Source: Desulfuromonadaceae bacterium (GTDB lineage Bacteria; Desulfobacterota; Desulfuromonadia; Desulfuromonadales; Desulfuromonadaceae). From it: DNA of 13,387 nt. Location of the stretch: positions 1-13,387 of the forward strand of contig JAMOOS010000117.1 of the NCBI GenBank assembly GCA_027065245.1, read 5' to 3'. The position numbers and the translations under genes are program-made. The notes beneath the pieces were generated by a model. That model saw only the letters and a program-made list of their open reading frames with translations. It ran no database searches and was not told the origin of the DNA. Below are positions 7,612-13,387 of this stretch, piece after piece (within the stretch, counting starts at the first letter, position 1; the number at the start of each line of letters is the position of its first letter).

Positions 7612-8469
7612 TCAGCGTTCTCCCCAGCGCAGTTTGGTGCGCAGCACTTCAAAATACTCTTTGTCGGCGCTCTTGATCAGGCGGGTACACATTTGCGCCT
7701 TGCTGATGGTAACAACATCCTGCGCCTGCAGCGCCATCCCCACTTGGCCGTCGGCGGTAAAAAATACCCGTTCCTTGTCAATCCGCATGGTGATGCGGAT
7801 ATGCGACTGGTCGGAGACAATGATGGGGCGATTGGTAAGGGTATGGGCGCATATGGGGGTGATCACCAGGCAATGCAGCCCCGGCGACACAATGGGCCCG
7901 CCGGCGGCAAGATTGTAGGCGGTGGAGCCGGTGGGCGAGGAGACGATCATGCCATCGGCCTTGAAGGTGGTGAGATAGTGCTCGTCCACCCACACCTCCA
8001 TATCGACAATACGCGCCAGCGCCCCCTTGTTGATCACCACGTCGTTAAGCACCTGATAATCGGCAATCTGCTCGCCGTCGCGCTCAATGGCAGCGTCGAT
8101 CATAATGCGGTTGGAAACGGTAAAGTCGCCGCGCAGTACCCGGTCGAGTTCGACATACAGTTTATCTATGGTGATTTCGGTGAGAAAACCAAGGCTGCCC
8201 AGATTGACACCGAGAATCGGCACCTCGTGCCGCCCTACCTGACGCGCCACCGAGATGAGGGTACCGTCACCGCCGAGCACCACAATAACGTCGGCACGCG
8301 CCGGAATATCGGCACGGGGCAGACCGCTTCTGTCTCCCAGCGCCGCCGCCAGTTCATCCTCCACCAGCACCTTGCAGTCACGCATCTCAAGCCAGGCGCA
8401 CAGCCGTTTGGCCACATCGGCCGCCGCACTGTTGTTGCGCTTGGCGTACACCCCGACGCTTTTAATCAT
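7612..8469 (-). CDS. nadK: NAD kinase
   Basis: A 285-residue cytoplasmic enzyme that phosphorylates NAD to NADP, the sole route to NADP(H) in most bacteria. The GGDGT nucleotide motif is at 66-70, NDVVI at 142-146 and SPTGSTAYNLAAGGP at 178-192. VILVLGG-like strands and the C-terminal FFTADGQ motif complete the fold. The frame stays open upstream to 8727, but the ATG at 8469 is preferred: homologues begin at the MIKSVGVYAKR strand, GGGAG lies 8 nt before it, and the extra 86 residues lack family resemblance and would run across the rarA start. It is the first gene of the nadK-recN-argA operon. Its own promoter lies in the 162-bp gap to rarA, but I see only weak candidates on this strand. Confidence 0.96.
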   Translation of the reverse strand: MIKSVGVYAKRNNSAAADVAKRLCAWLEMRDCKVLVEDELAAALGDRSGLPRADIPARADVIVVLGGDGTLISVARQVGRHEVPILGVNLGSLGFLTEITIDKLYVELDRVLRGDFTVSNRIMIDAAIERDGEQIADYQVLNDVVINKGALARIVDMEVWVDEHYLTTFKADGMIVSSPTGSTAYNLAAGGPIVSPGLHCLVITPICAHTLTNRPIIVSDQSHIRITMRIDKERVFFTADGQVGMALQAQDVVTISKAQMCTRLIKSADKEYFEVLRTKLRWGER

Positions 8470-8541
8470 AAGGCAATCTCCCGCACATAAAAGGCAGGCA
8501 AAACGTACCACATGCGTCGGCCAAAGTCCAACGGCGAAGCG

Positions 8542-8570
8542 TTGCCGCACGCCGACAAGCGTGCTATGCT
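8542..8570 (+). promoter_or_regulatory. Candidate extended -10 promoter of rarA
   Basis: TTGCCG (8542-8547) is separated by 17 nt from TATGCT (8565-8570). TG at 8562-8563 precedes the -10 by one base, an extended -10 element that compensates for two 4-of-6 hexamers. The predicted start is about 55 nt before the rarA ATG. The gap 8470-8631 holds no gene. Confidence 0.5.
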
Positions 8571-8631
8571 CACGCGGCAATTCAGCGCAGCATGGAGAGT
8601 ATAGGACTTTACGGATTGAAGTGGAAATATT

Positions 8632-9984
8632 ATGGATTTGTTTACCGCCGCCTGCGACAACCGCCACGCCCCGTTGGCCGAACGCCTGCGCCCGCGCACT
8701 CTGGACGAGGTAGTCGGCCAGCGCCATCTGCTCGACGCCGGTTGTCCGCTGCGCCTGCTGATAGAGAACGACCAGCTCACTTCACTTATTCTGTGGGGAC
8801 CACCCGGCACCGGCAAAACCACCCTGGCACAGGTGATAGCAAATTCCACCAGCAGCAGCTTTGTCCCCTTTTCCGCCATCAATAACGGGGTAAAGGATAT
8901 CCGCGCCGTCATCGATCGCGCTCGCGACCTGCTGGCCATGTACAGCCGCCGCACCATCGTCTTTGTCGATGAGATTCACCGTTTCAACAAATCCCAGCAG
9001 GACGCTTTTCTCCCCGCGGTGGAAAACGGCGACATCATCCTCATCGGCGCCACCACCGAGAATCCCTCTTTCGAAATCAACAGCGCCCTGCTCTCCCGGG
9101 CGCGGGTTTTTGTACTCGAAGCGCTCAGCGGCGCCGACATCACCACCCTGCTGCGCCGCGCCATGGACGATCCACGCGCCTTTGACGGCACCCCACCGCT
9201 CATTGACGACGCAGCCATCGAGCAACTGGCTCACAGCGCCCAGGGCGATGCCCGTGTGGCACTGGGCAATCTGCAACTGGTGGTTGAAGCTGCCGCCGGA
9301 CAAGCCATAAACGGCGATTTTGTCGCCAAAACCCTGCAACGACGCGCCTTACGCTACGACAAAGGCGGCGACGAGCACTATCAGGTAATTTCGGCATTCA
9401 TCAAAAGTATGCGCGGCAGCGACCCGGACGCCACGCTGTACTGGCTGGCACGGCTGCTGGAGGCCGGTGAAGACGCCAAATTCATCGCCCGGCGCATGGT
9501 GATTCTGGCGGCGGAAGATATCGGCAACGCCGACCCGCGCGCCCTGCAACTGGCGGTAAGCGCCCAGCAGGCGGCCCACTTTACCGGCCTGCCCGAAGCG
9601 CGCATCATCCTGGCCCAGGCGGCCACCTATCTGGCCTGCGCTCCCAAGAGCAACGCCGCTTACGCCGGCATCAACAGCGCCCTGGACGAAGTGCGCAACA
9701 GCGGCAGCCTGCCGGTGCCCATGCACCTGCGCAACGCCGCCACCGCGCTGATGAAACAACAGGGCTACGCCGCCGGATACCGCTACGCCCACGACGACTG
9801 CACCGGCTACCGGGCACAGGAATACCTGCCGGAACAACTGCGCGGACGGCGGTTCTACCAGCCGGTGGAACGTGGCTACGAAAAAACCATCAACGACAGA
9901 ATGCGCTACTACCAGCGCCTGAAAGAGGAACAGTTACAGCAGGAAAACCTACAAGGTAATAACCCAGAAGAAACCGGAAATTGA
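8632..9984 (+). CDS. rarA: Replication-associated recombination protein A (RarA/MgsA), AAA+ ATPase
   Basis: A 450-residue homologue of RarA/MgsA and eukaryotic Mgs1/WRNIP1. The family forms tetramers that bind SSB and act at stalled replication forks. PLAERLRPRTLDEVVGQ (14-30) is the standard N-terminus. Walker A is GPPGTGKT (56-63), Walker B IVFVDEIHRFNK (109-120), sensor 1 IGATTENPSFE (138-148) and the arginine finger SRAR (155-158). The C-terminal half contains the tetramerisation region with the family-typical ISAFIKSMRGSDPDA, and the tail ends in the expected RFYQPVERGYEK followed by a charged helix. The ribosome site is weak (GTGGAAA about 5 nt upstream). It is divergent from nadK, and its last 36 bp overlap the 3' end of the opposing membrane-protein gene. 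Confidence 0.97.
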   Translation: MDLFTAACDNRHAPLAERLRPRTLDEVVGQRHLLDAGCPLRLLIENDQLTSLILWGPPGTGKTTLAQVIANSTSSSFVPFSAINNGVKDIRAVIDRARDLLAMYSRRTIVFVDEIHRFNKSQQDAFLPAVENGDIILIGATTENPSFEINSALLSRARVFVLEALSGADITTLLRRAMDDPRAFDGTPPLIDDAAIEQLAHSAQGDARVALGNLQLVVEAAAGQAINGDFVAKTLQRRALRYDKGGDEHYQVISAFIKSMRGSDPDATLYWLARLLEAGEDAKFIARRMVILAAEDIGNADPRALQLAVSAQQAAHFTGLPEARIILAQAATYLACAPKSNAAYAGINSALDEVRNSGSLPVPMHLRNAATALMKQQGYAAGYRYAHDDCTGYRAQEYLPEQLRGRRFYQPVERGYEKTINDRMRYYQRLKEEQLQQENLQGNNPEETGN

Positions 9985-10359
9985 CACAATACTCAGCAAC
10001 ACCAGCGAAAAATACAACTCGTCCGACTTGCGCCGCTTGCGCATCAGGTTAATGACAATCCCCAGCAGACCCAGCACCAGCGCGCCAAACAGCATCCAGT
10101 ACACATAATACATCAGCTGCATATCCCAGCCGCGCTCGGCAGCAAGATTATTGATTCGGGCAAAAAAGGTGGTAGCACGCGGCTTGGCCTCGCTTACCAG
10201 ATAAATAGAAGCGATCACCAACCCCCAGCCGATAACAGAAAACCAGCGCAGCGAGCGCAACAGCACATCCCTGCGCTGCCGCCGGTCACGCCGCCTGCTA
10301 CGACGATCATTAGCGTAACGGCCATCATCAAACCGACGCCGATCAAGAGCCTGCGCCAT
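9949..10359 (-). CDS. Small membrane protein, three predicted helices, Arg-rich N-terminus
   Basis: A 136-residue protein I cannot assign to a named family. Residues 1-37 are hydrophilic and very basic (RRSRRRDRRQRR at 19-30), so this tail is expected in the cytoplasm. Hydrophobic segments lie at about 40-55, 82-106 and 115-135, with a basic RKRRK loop between the last two. ATG at 10359 is chosen over GTG at 10362 because GGAGG (10370-10366) is 6 nt from the ATG but only 3 nt from the GTG. The coding pattern and strong ribosome site support a real gene. It converges on rarA with a 36-bp overlap of coding ends, and no partner is evident. The basic tail could bind nucleic acid or acidic lipids, which is speculative. 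Confidence 0.75.
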   Translation of the reverse strand: MAQALDRRRFDDGRYANDRRSRRRDRRQRRDVLLRSLRWFSVIGWGLVIASIYLVSEAKPRATTFFARINNLAAERGWDMQLMYYVYWMLFGALVLGLLGIVINLMRKRRKSDELYFSLVLLSIVSISGFFWVITL

Positions 10360-10396
10360 CACATACCTCCATCAAAAGCTGAGATCATATACCTCC
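10358..10396 (-). promoter_or_regulatory. Duplicated ribosome-binding segment with possible 9-codon leader ORF
   Basis: On the - strand GGAGGTATATGAT (10396-10384) and GGAGGTATGTGAT (10370-10358) match at 12 of 13 bases, 26 bp apart. The second serves the membrane-protein gene. The first precedes an ATG at 10388 that opens a 9-codon frame (MISAFDGGM). Its TGA overlaps the gene's ATG by one base (TGATG), the geometry of a coupled leader peptide. The first ATG is only 3 nt from its GGAGG, which weakens the case. Confidence 0.3.
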
Positions 10397-10541
10397 TATT
10401 TATCGACATCTACACGCAAATGGTTTAATTCACTCGCTACATGGCCATGAACTATCTGATATGCAAGATATTAAACCACATTTACAAACATATCCAGCCT
10501 AAACAACCGGACACGAAAAACCAACTTCGGTCAATAACCAC

Positions 10542-10570
10542 TTGACCAACACCAGCCTACTATCTATAAT
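10542..10570 (+). promoter_or_regulatory. Strong sigma-70 promoter of tRNA-Leu with GC-rich discriminator
   Basis: TTGACC (10542-10547, 5 of 6) and a perfect TATAAT (10565-10570) are separated by exactly 17 nt. The bases after the -10, CCCCCCTGCC, form a GC-rich discriminator, the hallmark of stable-RNA promoters repressed by ppGpp during starvation. Initiation is expected near 10577, just ahead of the mature tRNA. The gap 10397-10541 on either side of the - strand leader holds no gene. Confidence 0.85.
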
Positions 10571-10583
10571 CCCCCCTGCCTGT

Positions 10584-10669
10584 GCCGAAGTGGTGGAATT
10601 GGTAGACACGTCGGTCTCAAAAACCGATGGCTTCTGGCCGTGCCGGTTCGATTCCGGCCTTCGGCACCA
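10584..10669 (+). tRNA. tRNA-Leu (anticodon CAA)
   Basis: An 86-nt type II tRNA. The acceptor stem GCCGAAG pairs with CTTCGGC, discriminator A is at 10666 and CCA is encoded (10667-10669). The anticodon stem TCGGT/ACCGA closes a 7-nt loop CTCAAAA, which places CAA at the anticodon, reading UUG. A long variable arm (TGGCTTCTGGCCGTG region) is typical of leucine tRNAs. The T arm is GCCGG-TTCGATT-CCGGC. It is a monocistronic unit with its own promoter and terminator. Confidence 0.97.
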
Positions 10670-10683
10670 ACACAGGAACTCAG

Positions 10684-10707
10684 CCCCCGATTCGTCGGGG
10701 GTTTTTT
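10684..10707 (+). terminator. Intrinsic terminator of tRNA-Leu
   Basis: A perfect 7-bp stem CCCCCGA/TCGGGGG closes a TTCG tetraloop and is followed directly by six Ts (10702-10707). It begins 14 nt after the encoded CCA. Its T-run ends only 14 nt before the ogt start codon. Confidence 0.95.
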
Positions 10708-10721
10708 CTTTGCGCCCGGCC

Positions 10722-11216
10722 ATGCACAGCAGTGCCACTATTACATTCCACCACCAAAGCCCTGTCGGCCTACTGGAACTTACCGCCACCGACAGCGAGC
10801 TGCAGCGCGTCCGAATCATCCCTTACGGCCACATTGTAGCGCAACCAGACCCGGCGCAAACCACCGGCAACGCCATACTGCGTCAGACCTGCAACCAGCT
10901 GGACGAATATTTTTCCGGCCAACGAACATGTTTCACCATCCCCTTATCACCTGCTGCCAGCCCGTTCCAGCGACGGCTGCGCAATGCCCTGATACAACTA
11001 CCCTACGGCGCCACCATCAGCTACGGCCAACTGGCGCGCATCTGCGGCAACCGCAACGCCGCCAGAGCCATAGCCTCGGCTCTGGCCGCCAACCCTCTGC
11101 ATATCGTCATCCCCTGCCACCGCGTCATCCGTGCCGACGGCGCCCTGTCCGGCTACGCCGCCGGGCCACAGGCAAAACGCTATTTACTGCAGTTGGAAGG
11201 CAAAGTTGCCAAGTAA
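10722..11216 (+). CDS. ogt: Methylated-DNA--protein-cysteine S-methyltransferase
   Basis: A 164-residue suicide repair protein that moves the alkyl group from O6-alkylguanine (and O4-alkylthymine) to its own cysteine. The active-site motif is IPCHRVI (130-136) with acceptor C132. The upstream PYGATISYGQLA and the RNAARAIASALAANP helix (the DNA-recognition helix-turn-helix with its arginine finger) are present. The N-terminal 75 residues form the short ribonuclease-H-like domain. The frame continues upstream through the tRNA, but ATG at 10722 gives the right length and starts at a family-like strand. There is no Shine-Dalgarno, and the tRNA terminator lies immediately upstream. Its transcription signal is therefore unclear. 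It overlaps mutT by 37 bp, tail to tail. The name ogt rather than ada reflects only the lack of an Ada regulatory domain. Confidence 0.93.
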   Translation: MHSSATITFHHQSPVGLLELTATDSELQRVRIIPYGHIVAQPDPAQTTGNAILRQTCNQLDEYFSGQRTCFTIPLSPAASPFQRRLRNALIQLPYGATISYGQLARICGNRNAARAIASALAANPLHIVIPCHRVIRADGALSGYAAGPQAKRYLLQLEGKVAK

Positions 11217-11602
11217 CTGCGCGCCACCGCCACATCGGCATCAGCCCAGTCCAGTGTCGGCAACTCTTCCGGCGCCAGCCAGCGCAAGGCTTGATGTTCC
11301 GTCGCTTTGAGAATACCGCGGGATATGCGGCAGACGAACGGGTGCAGTTCAATGGTAAAATCGGCATAACACCAACGCGACAGCGGCAAAGCGGCGACAA
11401 CCGCCACCTCAACGCCCAGCTCCTCGACAATCTCCCGCTTTATGCAAGTAACAGCATCCTCACCCGGTTCTATTTTGCCACCGGGAAATTCCCACTTAAG
11501 CGGATGACCCATGCTGCGACTGCGCTGTGCCGCCAGCACCAGGCCATCTTTTTCGATAACAGCACATGCTACCGCCAGCGCCGCTGCCGCCGTGGCACCC
11601 AT
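11180..11602 (-). CDS. mutT: Nudix hydrolase, MutT-type (8-oxo-dGTP diphosphatase candidate)
   Basis: A 140-residue protein with a perfect Nudix box GX5EX7REUXEEXGU at residues 42-64 (G42, E48, R56, E57, E60, E61, G63). WEFPGGKIEPGE before and within it, the N-terminal ACAVI strand with AAQRS, and a C-terminal WLAPEELPTLDWADAD match the MutT branch. That branch hydrolyses 8-oxo-dGTP so that it is not built into DNA; other nucleotide substrates cannot be excluded by motif alone. The start ATG lies one nucleotide after the stop of the upstream lipoprotein gene and has almost no ribosome site of its own, so it is probably translated by coupling. Its last 37 bp overlap the end of ogt on the other strand. 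Confidence 0.9.
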   Translation of the reverse strand: MGATAAAALAVACAVIEKDGLVLAAQRSRSMGHPLKWEFPGGKIEPGEDAVTCIKREIVEELGVEVAVVAALPLSRWCYADFTIELHPFVCRISRGILKATEHQALRWLAPEELPTLDWADADVAVARSYLATLPSNCSK

Positions 11603-11603
11603 C

Positions 11604-12332
11604 CTAATTACCGAACACTTGTTGCAGCAATGCGGTGCTGCGCGCGGCAGGATTAGTGCGGATTTTAGCTTCTTCGTCGGCCATCAGGGTAAACAGGCCG
11701 TCAGTGGTCTTGCTGGTAAGATAATCTTCCAGATCAAGGGATGGTTTACTGGCAAAGGGGAGCGCGTTGTACTGTTGCAGCAACTCGGCGTAGGTGGCAT
11801 AAACACCAGTCTGCTGCATTTTTTCGTGCACCACCGGCTTAAAACGCTGCTGTAACGTGGCAGATGTCTTGCGGCGAAAGTAATCGGTAGCGGCACTGTT
11901 ACCACCGTTGTAAATGTTCATCACATCGGTCAGGCTCATCTGCTTTACGGCATCCAGCAGCACCGGCTTTGCTTCCACCACGGCGGCGCTGGCGGCCCGA
12001 TTCATCTGCGTTTCAAAGTTATCCACCTCGCCACCCAGACCAACTGCGCGTAATGCGCTGGCCACAGTCTGCATCTGCTGCGGCAGAGGAATTTTTACCC
12101 GCACATCATCATTAAAGGCACCGTTGGCGGCACTTTCCACGGCCCGTTCGCCACCAACCTGCAACGCCTGGCGCAGGCCGGCAGCAATGGTGTTTTCATC
12201 CAGCACCGCGCCAGAAGACCCAAGCGCCCCCAGCAACTGGCTGATCTGCGCGTTGTTTTCCACCTCGACACAACCCCAGACCAGAGGCAGCGACAACAAA
12301 CAAATAACGGCAAATATTCTAATTTTCTTCAT
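11604..12332 (-). CDS. DUF4197-family lipoprotein
   Basis: A 242-residue protein with a lipoprotein signal: positively charged MKKIR, a hydrophobic stretch to residue 19, and a lipobox-like VWGC with the acylated cysteine at 21. W at -2 is unusual but tolerable. The mature part is mainly helical and Ala/Gln-rich. I recognise the DUF4197 pattern in the LRQALQVGGERAVESA, then DVRVKIPLP, then DVMNIYNGGNSAATDYF and KTTDGLFTLMADEEAKIR segments. The biochemical role of this family is unknown; location should be periplasmic, anchored to a membrane. The start is supported by GGAGGAG about 7 nt before the ATG. It is the first gene of a two-gene unit with mutT. Confidence 0.88.
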   Translation of the reverse strand: MKKIRIFAVICLLSLPLVWGCVEVENNAQISQLLGALGSSGAVLDENTIAAGLRQALQVGGERAVESAANGAFNDDVRVKIPLPQQMQTVASALRAVGLGGEVDNFETQMNRAASAAVVEAKPVLLDAVKQMSLTDVMNIYNGGNSAATDYFRRKTSATLQQRFKPVVHEKMQQTGVYATYAELLQQYNALPFASKPSLDLEDYLTSKTTDGLFTLMADEEAKIRTNPAARSTALLQQVFGN

Positions 12333-12359
12333 TCTTCATCTCCTCCCAAAAAGCAACAA

Positions 12360-12370
12360 GGGACAGTCCC
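12360..12370. promoter_or_regulatory. Perfect 11-nt palindrome GGGACAGTCCC
   Basis: GGGAC and GTCCC flank a central A in the 130-bp gap (12333-12462) between the divergent lipoprotein and exporter genes, about 28 bp upstream of the lipoprotein ATG. It could be a small operator, part of a leader hairpin, or a remnant of the REP-like repeats with a GGGACAGTCCC core found in many genomes. The gap otherwise holds only weak promoter candidates and no gene. Confidence 0.3.
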
Positions 12371-12462
12371 GCTTTAATCATGCGTCAATTGGCGGTTGCA
12401 GCGGTGAAAACAATAGCATAAACTCTGGCGGTCGCCATCAATGACCGGAACAGGAACTTTGC

Positions 12463-13083
12463 ATGCTTAGCTTCATCGCCGCTTCCACCGCCCTGGCACT
12501 GGCGCCGGGGCCGGATAATCTGTTTGTACTTACCCAGTCGATGCTGCATGGCCGCCGCGTCGGGCTGCTGGTTACTCTGGGGTTGTGTACCGGCCTTGTC
12601 GGCCATACTGCTGCCGTAGCATGTGGCGTAGCGGCGCTGTTTAAAACATCACCATTGGCGTTTATCGGCCTAAAATCCATCGGCTCCGCCTATCTGCTGT
12701 ATGTGGCTCATCAGGCGTGGCGGGCCGGACGACGGGCGGCGCGTTCCCGGCCGCAGGCGCCACAATTGTCACCGTGGCAACTGTACCAACGCGGTGTCAT
12801 CATGAATATCACCAACCCGAAAGTCACCATTTTCTTTCTGGCATTTCTGCCGCAATTTGTGGTGATAAACAACGGCGCTGTCGCCAGCCAGATTGCGCTG
12901 CTCGGCGCCCTGTTCATCATAACCACCATCGTTGTCTTTGGCACTATCGCCATCCTCGCCGGCACCATCGGCGCCTGGCTGGGGGATTCTCCCCGCGCCA
13001 TGCGCTACCTCAACTATGCCGCCTGCATGGTACTGGTTACCCTGGCACTGAAACTGTTTACGTCTCCGTTTTTTCCCCAGTGA
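12463..13083 (+). CDS. LysE/RhtB-family amino acid exporter
   Basis: A 206-residue inner-membrane protein with about six hydrophobic segments, the usual LysE superfamily size, which exports amino acids by proton-motive force. The N-terminal APGPDNLFVLTQSMLHGRR (14-32) carries the conserved PGP signature. After the basic linker (88-98), GVIMNITNPKVTIFFLAFLPQF (split here as 111-120 and 121-132) has the NPK motif and the following helix. The substrate cannot be read from the sequence; homoserine, threonine, leucine, lysine and arginine exporters are all in this family. The start is supported by AGGA about 8 nt upstream. It is divergent from the DUF4197 lipoprotein gene and appears to be alone. 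Confidence 0.93.
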   Translation: MLSFIAASTALALAPGPDNLFVLTQSMLHGRRVGLLVTLGLCTGLVGHTAAVACGVAALFKTSPLAFIGLKSIGSAYLLYVAHQAWRAGRRAARSRPQAPQLSPWQLYQRGVIMNITNPKVTIFFLAFLPQFVVINNGAVASQIALLGALFIITTIVVFGTIAILAGTIGAWLGDSPRAMRYLNYAACMVLVTLALKLFTSPFFPQ

Positions 13084-13168
13084 CAATCTCAATTGCAACG
13101 CCAGCCCATAAGACTCCATCGCTGGCTGCAGTATCGACATGCCCCGCTACCATTGCAGTGATTCTATT

Positions 13169-13387
13169 TTACTTTGTACACTCCTGGTTGCGGCGCAACA
13201 CCAGCACCGCTTTTTTGCGACCACAAAATTCCCTTAGCACTGAATAACCCGGCGCATGGAGATTGACGGGATGTTTAATCGAGTAGTAGACCAGTGCCAA
13301 ATCGGCGCTAGCGGCACTGTCGCTGATGGCGGACTGGAATGACACCGCTTCGGGATAGATGGTCAGGTTGCAATCGTCACCGCGCAT
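13169..13387 (-). CDS. Unidentified protein, C-terminal fragment (5' end beyond window)
   Basis: An open frame of 72 codons that reaches the right edge. An ATG falls on the last three bases, but it is likely internal and the gene probably continues. The visible tail contains LALVYYSIKHPVNLHAPGY and ends in REFCGRKKAVLVLRRNQECTK. The closing basic segment with a beta strand (AVLVLRR) resembles the C-terminal tails of some membrane glycosyltransferases with a periplasmic domain, but this is too little to assign a family. It converges on the exporter gene with an 85-bp gap. That gap holds an imperfect GCCAGC/GCTGGC hairpin (13100-13126) without a T-run. Confidence 0.45.
   Translation of the reverse strand: MRGDDCNLTIYPEAVSFQSAISDSAASADLALVYYSIKHPVNLHAPGYSVLREFCGRKKAVLVLRRNQECTK

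Noticed and set aside
7693..8490. 265-codon ORF antisense to nadK
   Set aside because: It lies almost wholly opposite a well-supported NAD kinase and is His/Gly-rich with no recognisable domain.
8470..8727. 86-residue N-terminal extension of NadK
   Set aside because: It has no family resemblance and would overlap the rarA start. The ATG at 8469 has a proper Shine-Dalgarno and family-like N-terminus.
10542..10721. Upstream extension of ogt through the tRNA gene
   Set aside because: The frame is open but encodes tRNA and terminator sequence. The ATG at 10722 gives the family length.
10584..10740. tRNA-Leu as an integration site of a mobile element
   Set aside because: No integrase gene, no repeat of the tRNA 3' end elsewhere in the window, and the downstream genes are housekeeping.
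10640..11656. 338-codon + strand ORF covering ogt and mutT
   Set aside because: It is Pro/Arg/His-rich shadow sequence starting inside the tRNA and crossing the terminator. The two genes it overlaps have perfect catalytic motifs.
12396..12424. Possible exporter promoter TTGCAG, 17 nt, TAAACT
   Set aside because: Only 3 of 6 and 4 of 6 matches with no extended -10. Too weak to list as a feature.
1..13387. CRISPR array, insertion sequence, toxin-antitoxin or defence system
   Set aside because: No regularly spaced DNA repeats, terminal inverted repeats, transposase motifs or known defence domains were found on either strand.

Overview
The window is 13.4 kb of GC-rich bacterial chromosome, mostly housekeeping genes. 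Several features suggest a deltaproteobacterium of the Desulfuromonadales/Geobacter type: a short stand-alone ArgA-type acetyltransferase behind nadK-recN, an orphan CheX, a DUF4197 lipoprotein, a PreP-like M16C peptidase, and a surface protein with InlB-type repeats. This placement is inferred from gene content and family resemblance only; no rRNA or other decisive marker is present.

Layout. (1) 3-1619, +: the C-terminal part of a large secreted or surface protein, with two InlB/Listeria-Bacteroides-type repeats followed by four degenerate units of about 100 residues. A strong hairpin follows it. (2) 1823-4762, +: an M16C zinc metallopeptidase behind a good sigma-70 promoter. It ends at a strong hairpin that serves mainly the opposing cheX gene. 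(3) 8469-4870, -: a tight nadK-recN-argA operon (8-nt gap, then a 4-nt ATGA overlap), followed by cheX with its own near-consensus promoter. (4) 8632-9984, +: rarA, divergent from nadK, whose 3' end overlaps by 36 bp that of a small three-helix membrane protein on the - strand. (5) 10542-10707: a complete tRNA-Leu(CAA) unit with promoter, GC-rich discriminator, encoded CCA and intrinsic terminator. (6) 10722-11216, +: an O6-alkylguanine-DNA alkyltransferase that starts just after that terminator and overlaps mutT by 37 bp at the 3' ends. (7) 12332-11180, -: a DUF4197 lipoprotein gene and mutT, one nucleotide apart. (8) 12463-13083, +: a LysE/RhtB-family exporter. (9) 13387-13169, -: the C-terminus of an unidentified gene that runs off the window.

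The functional theme of the middle is genome maintenance. RecN (break repair), RarA (stalled forks), Ogt (alkylation reversal) and MutT (oxidised-nucleotide removal) lie within about 5.7 kb, next to NAD kinase (NADPH supply) and an arginine-pathway acetyltransferase. They occupy at least four transcription units, so this is proximity rather than one operon.

I found no CRISPR array, prophage, insertion sequence, toxin-antitoxin pair or defence island, and no convincing new multi-gene system. The least ordinary items are the four-unit repeat region of the surface protein, a duplicated ribosome-binding segment with a possible 9-codon leader peptide before the small membrane protein, and the placement of ogt directly behind a tRNA terminator.
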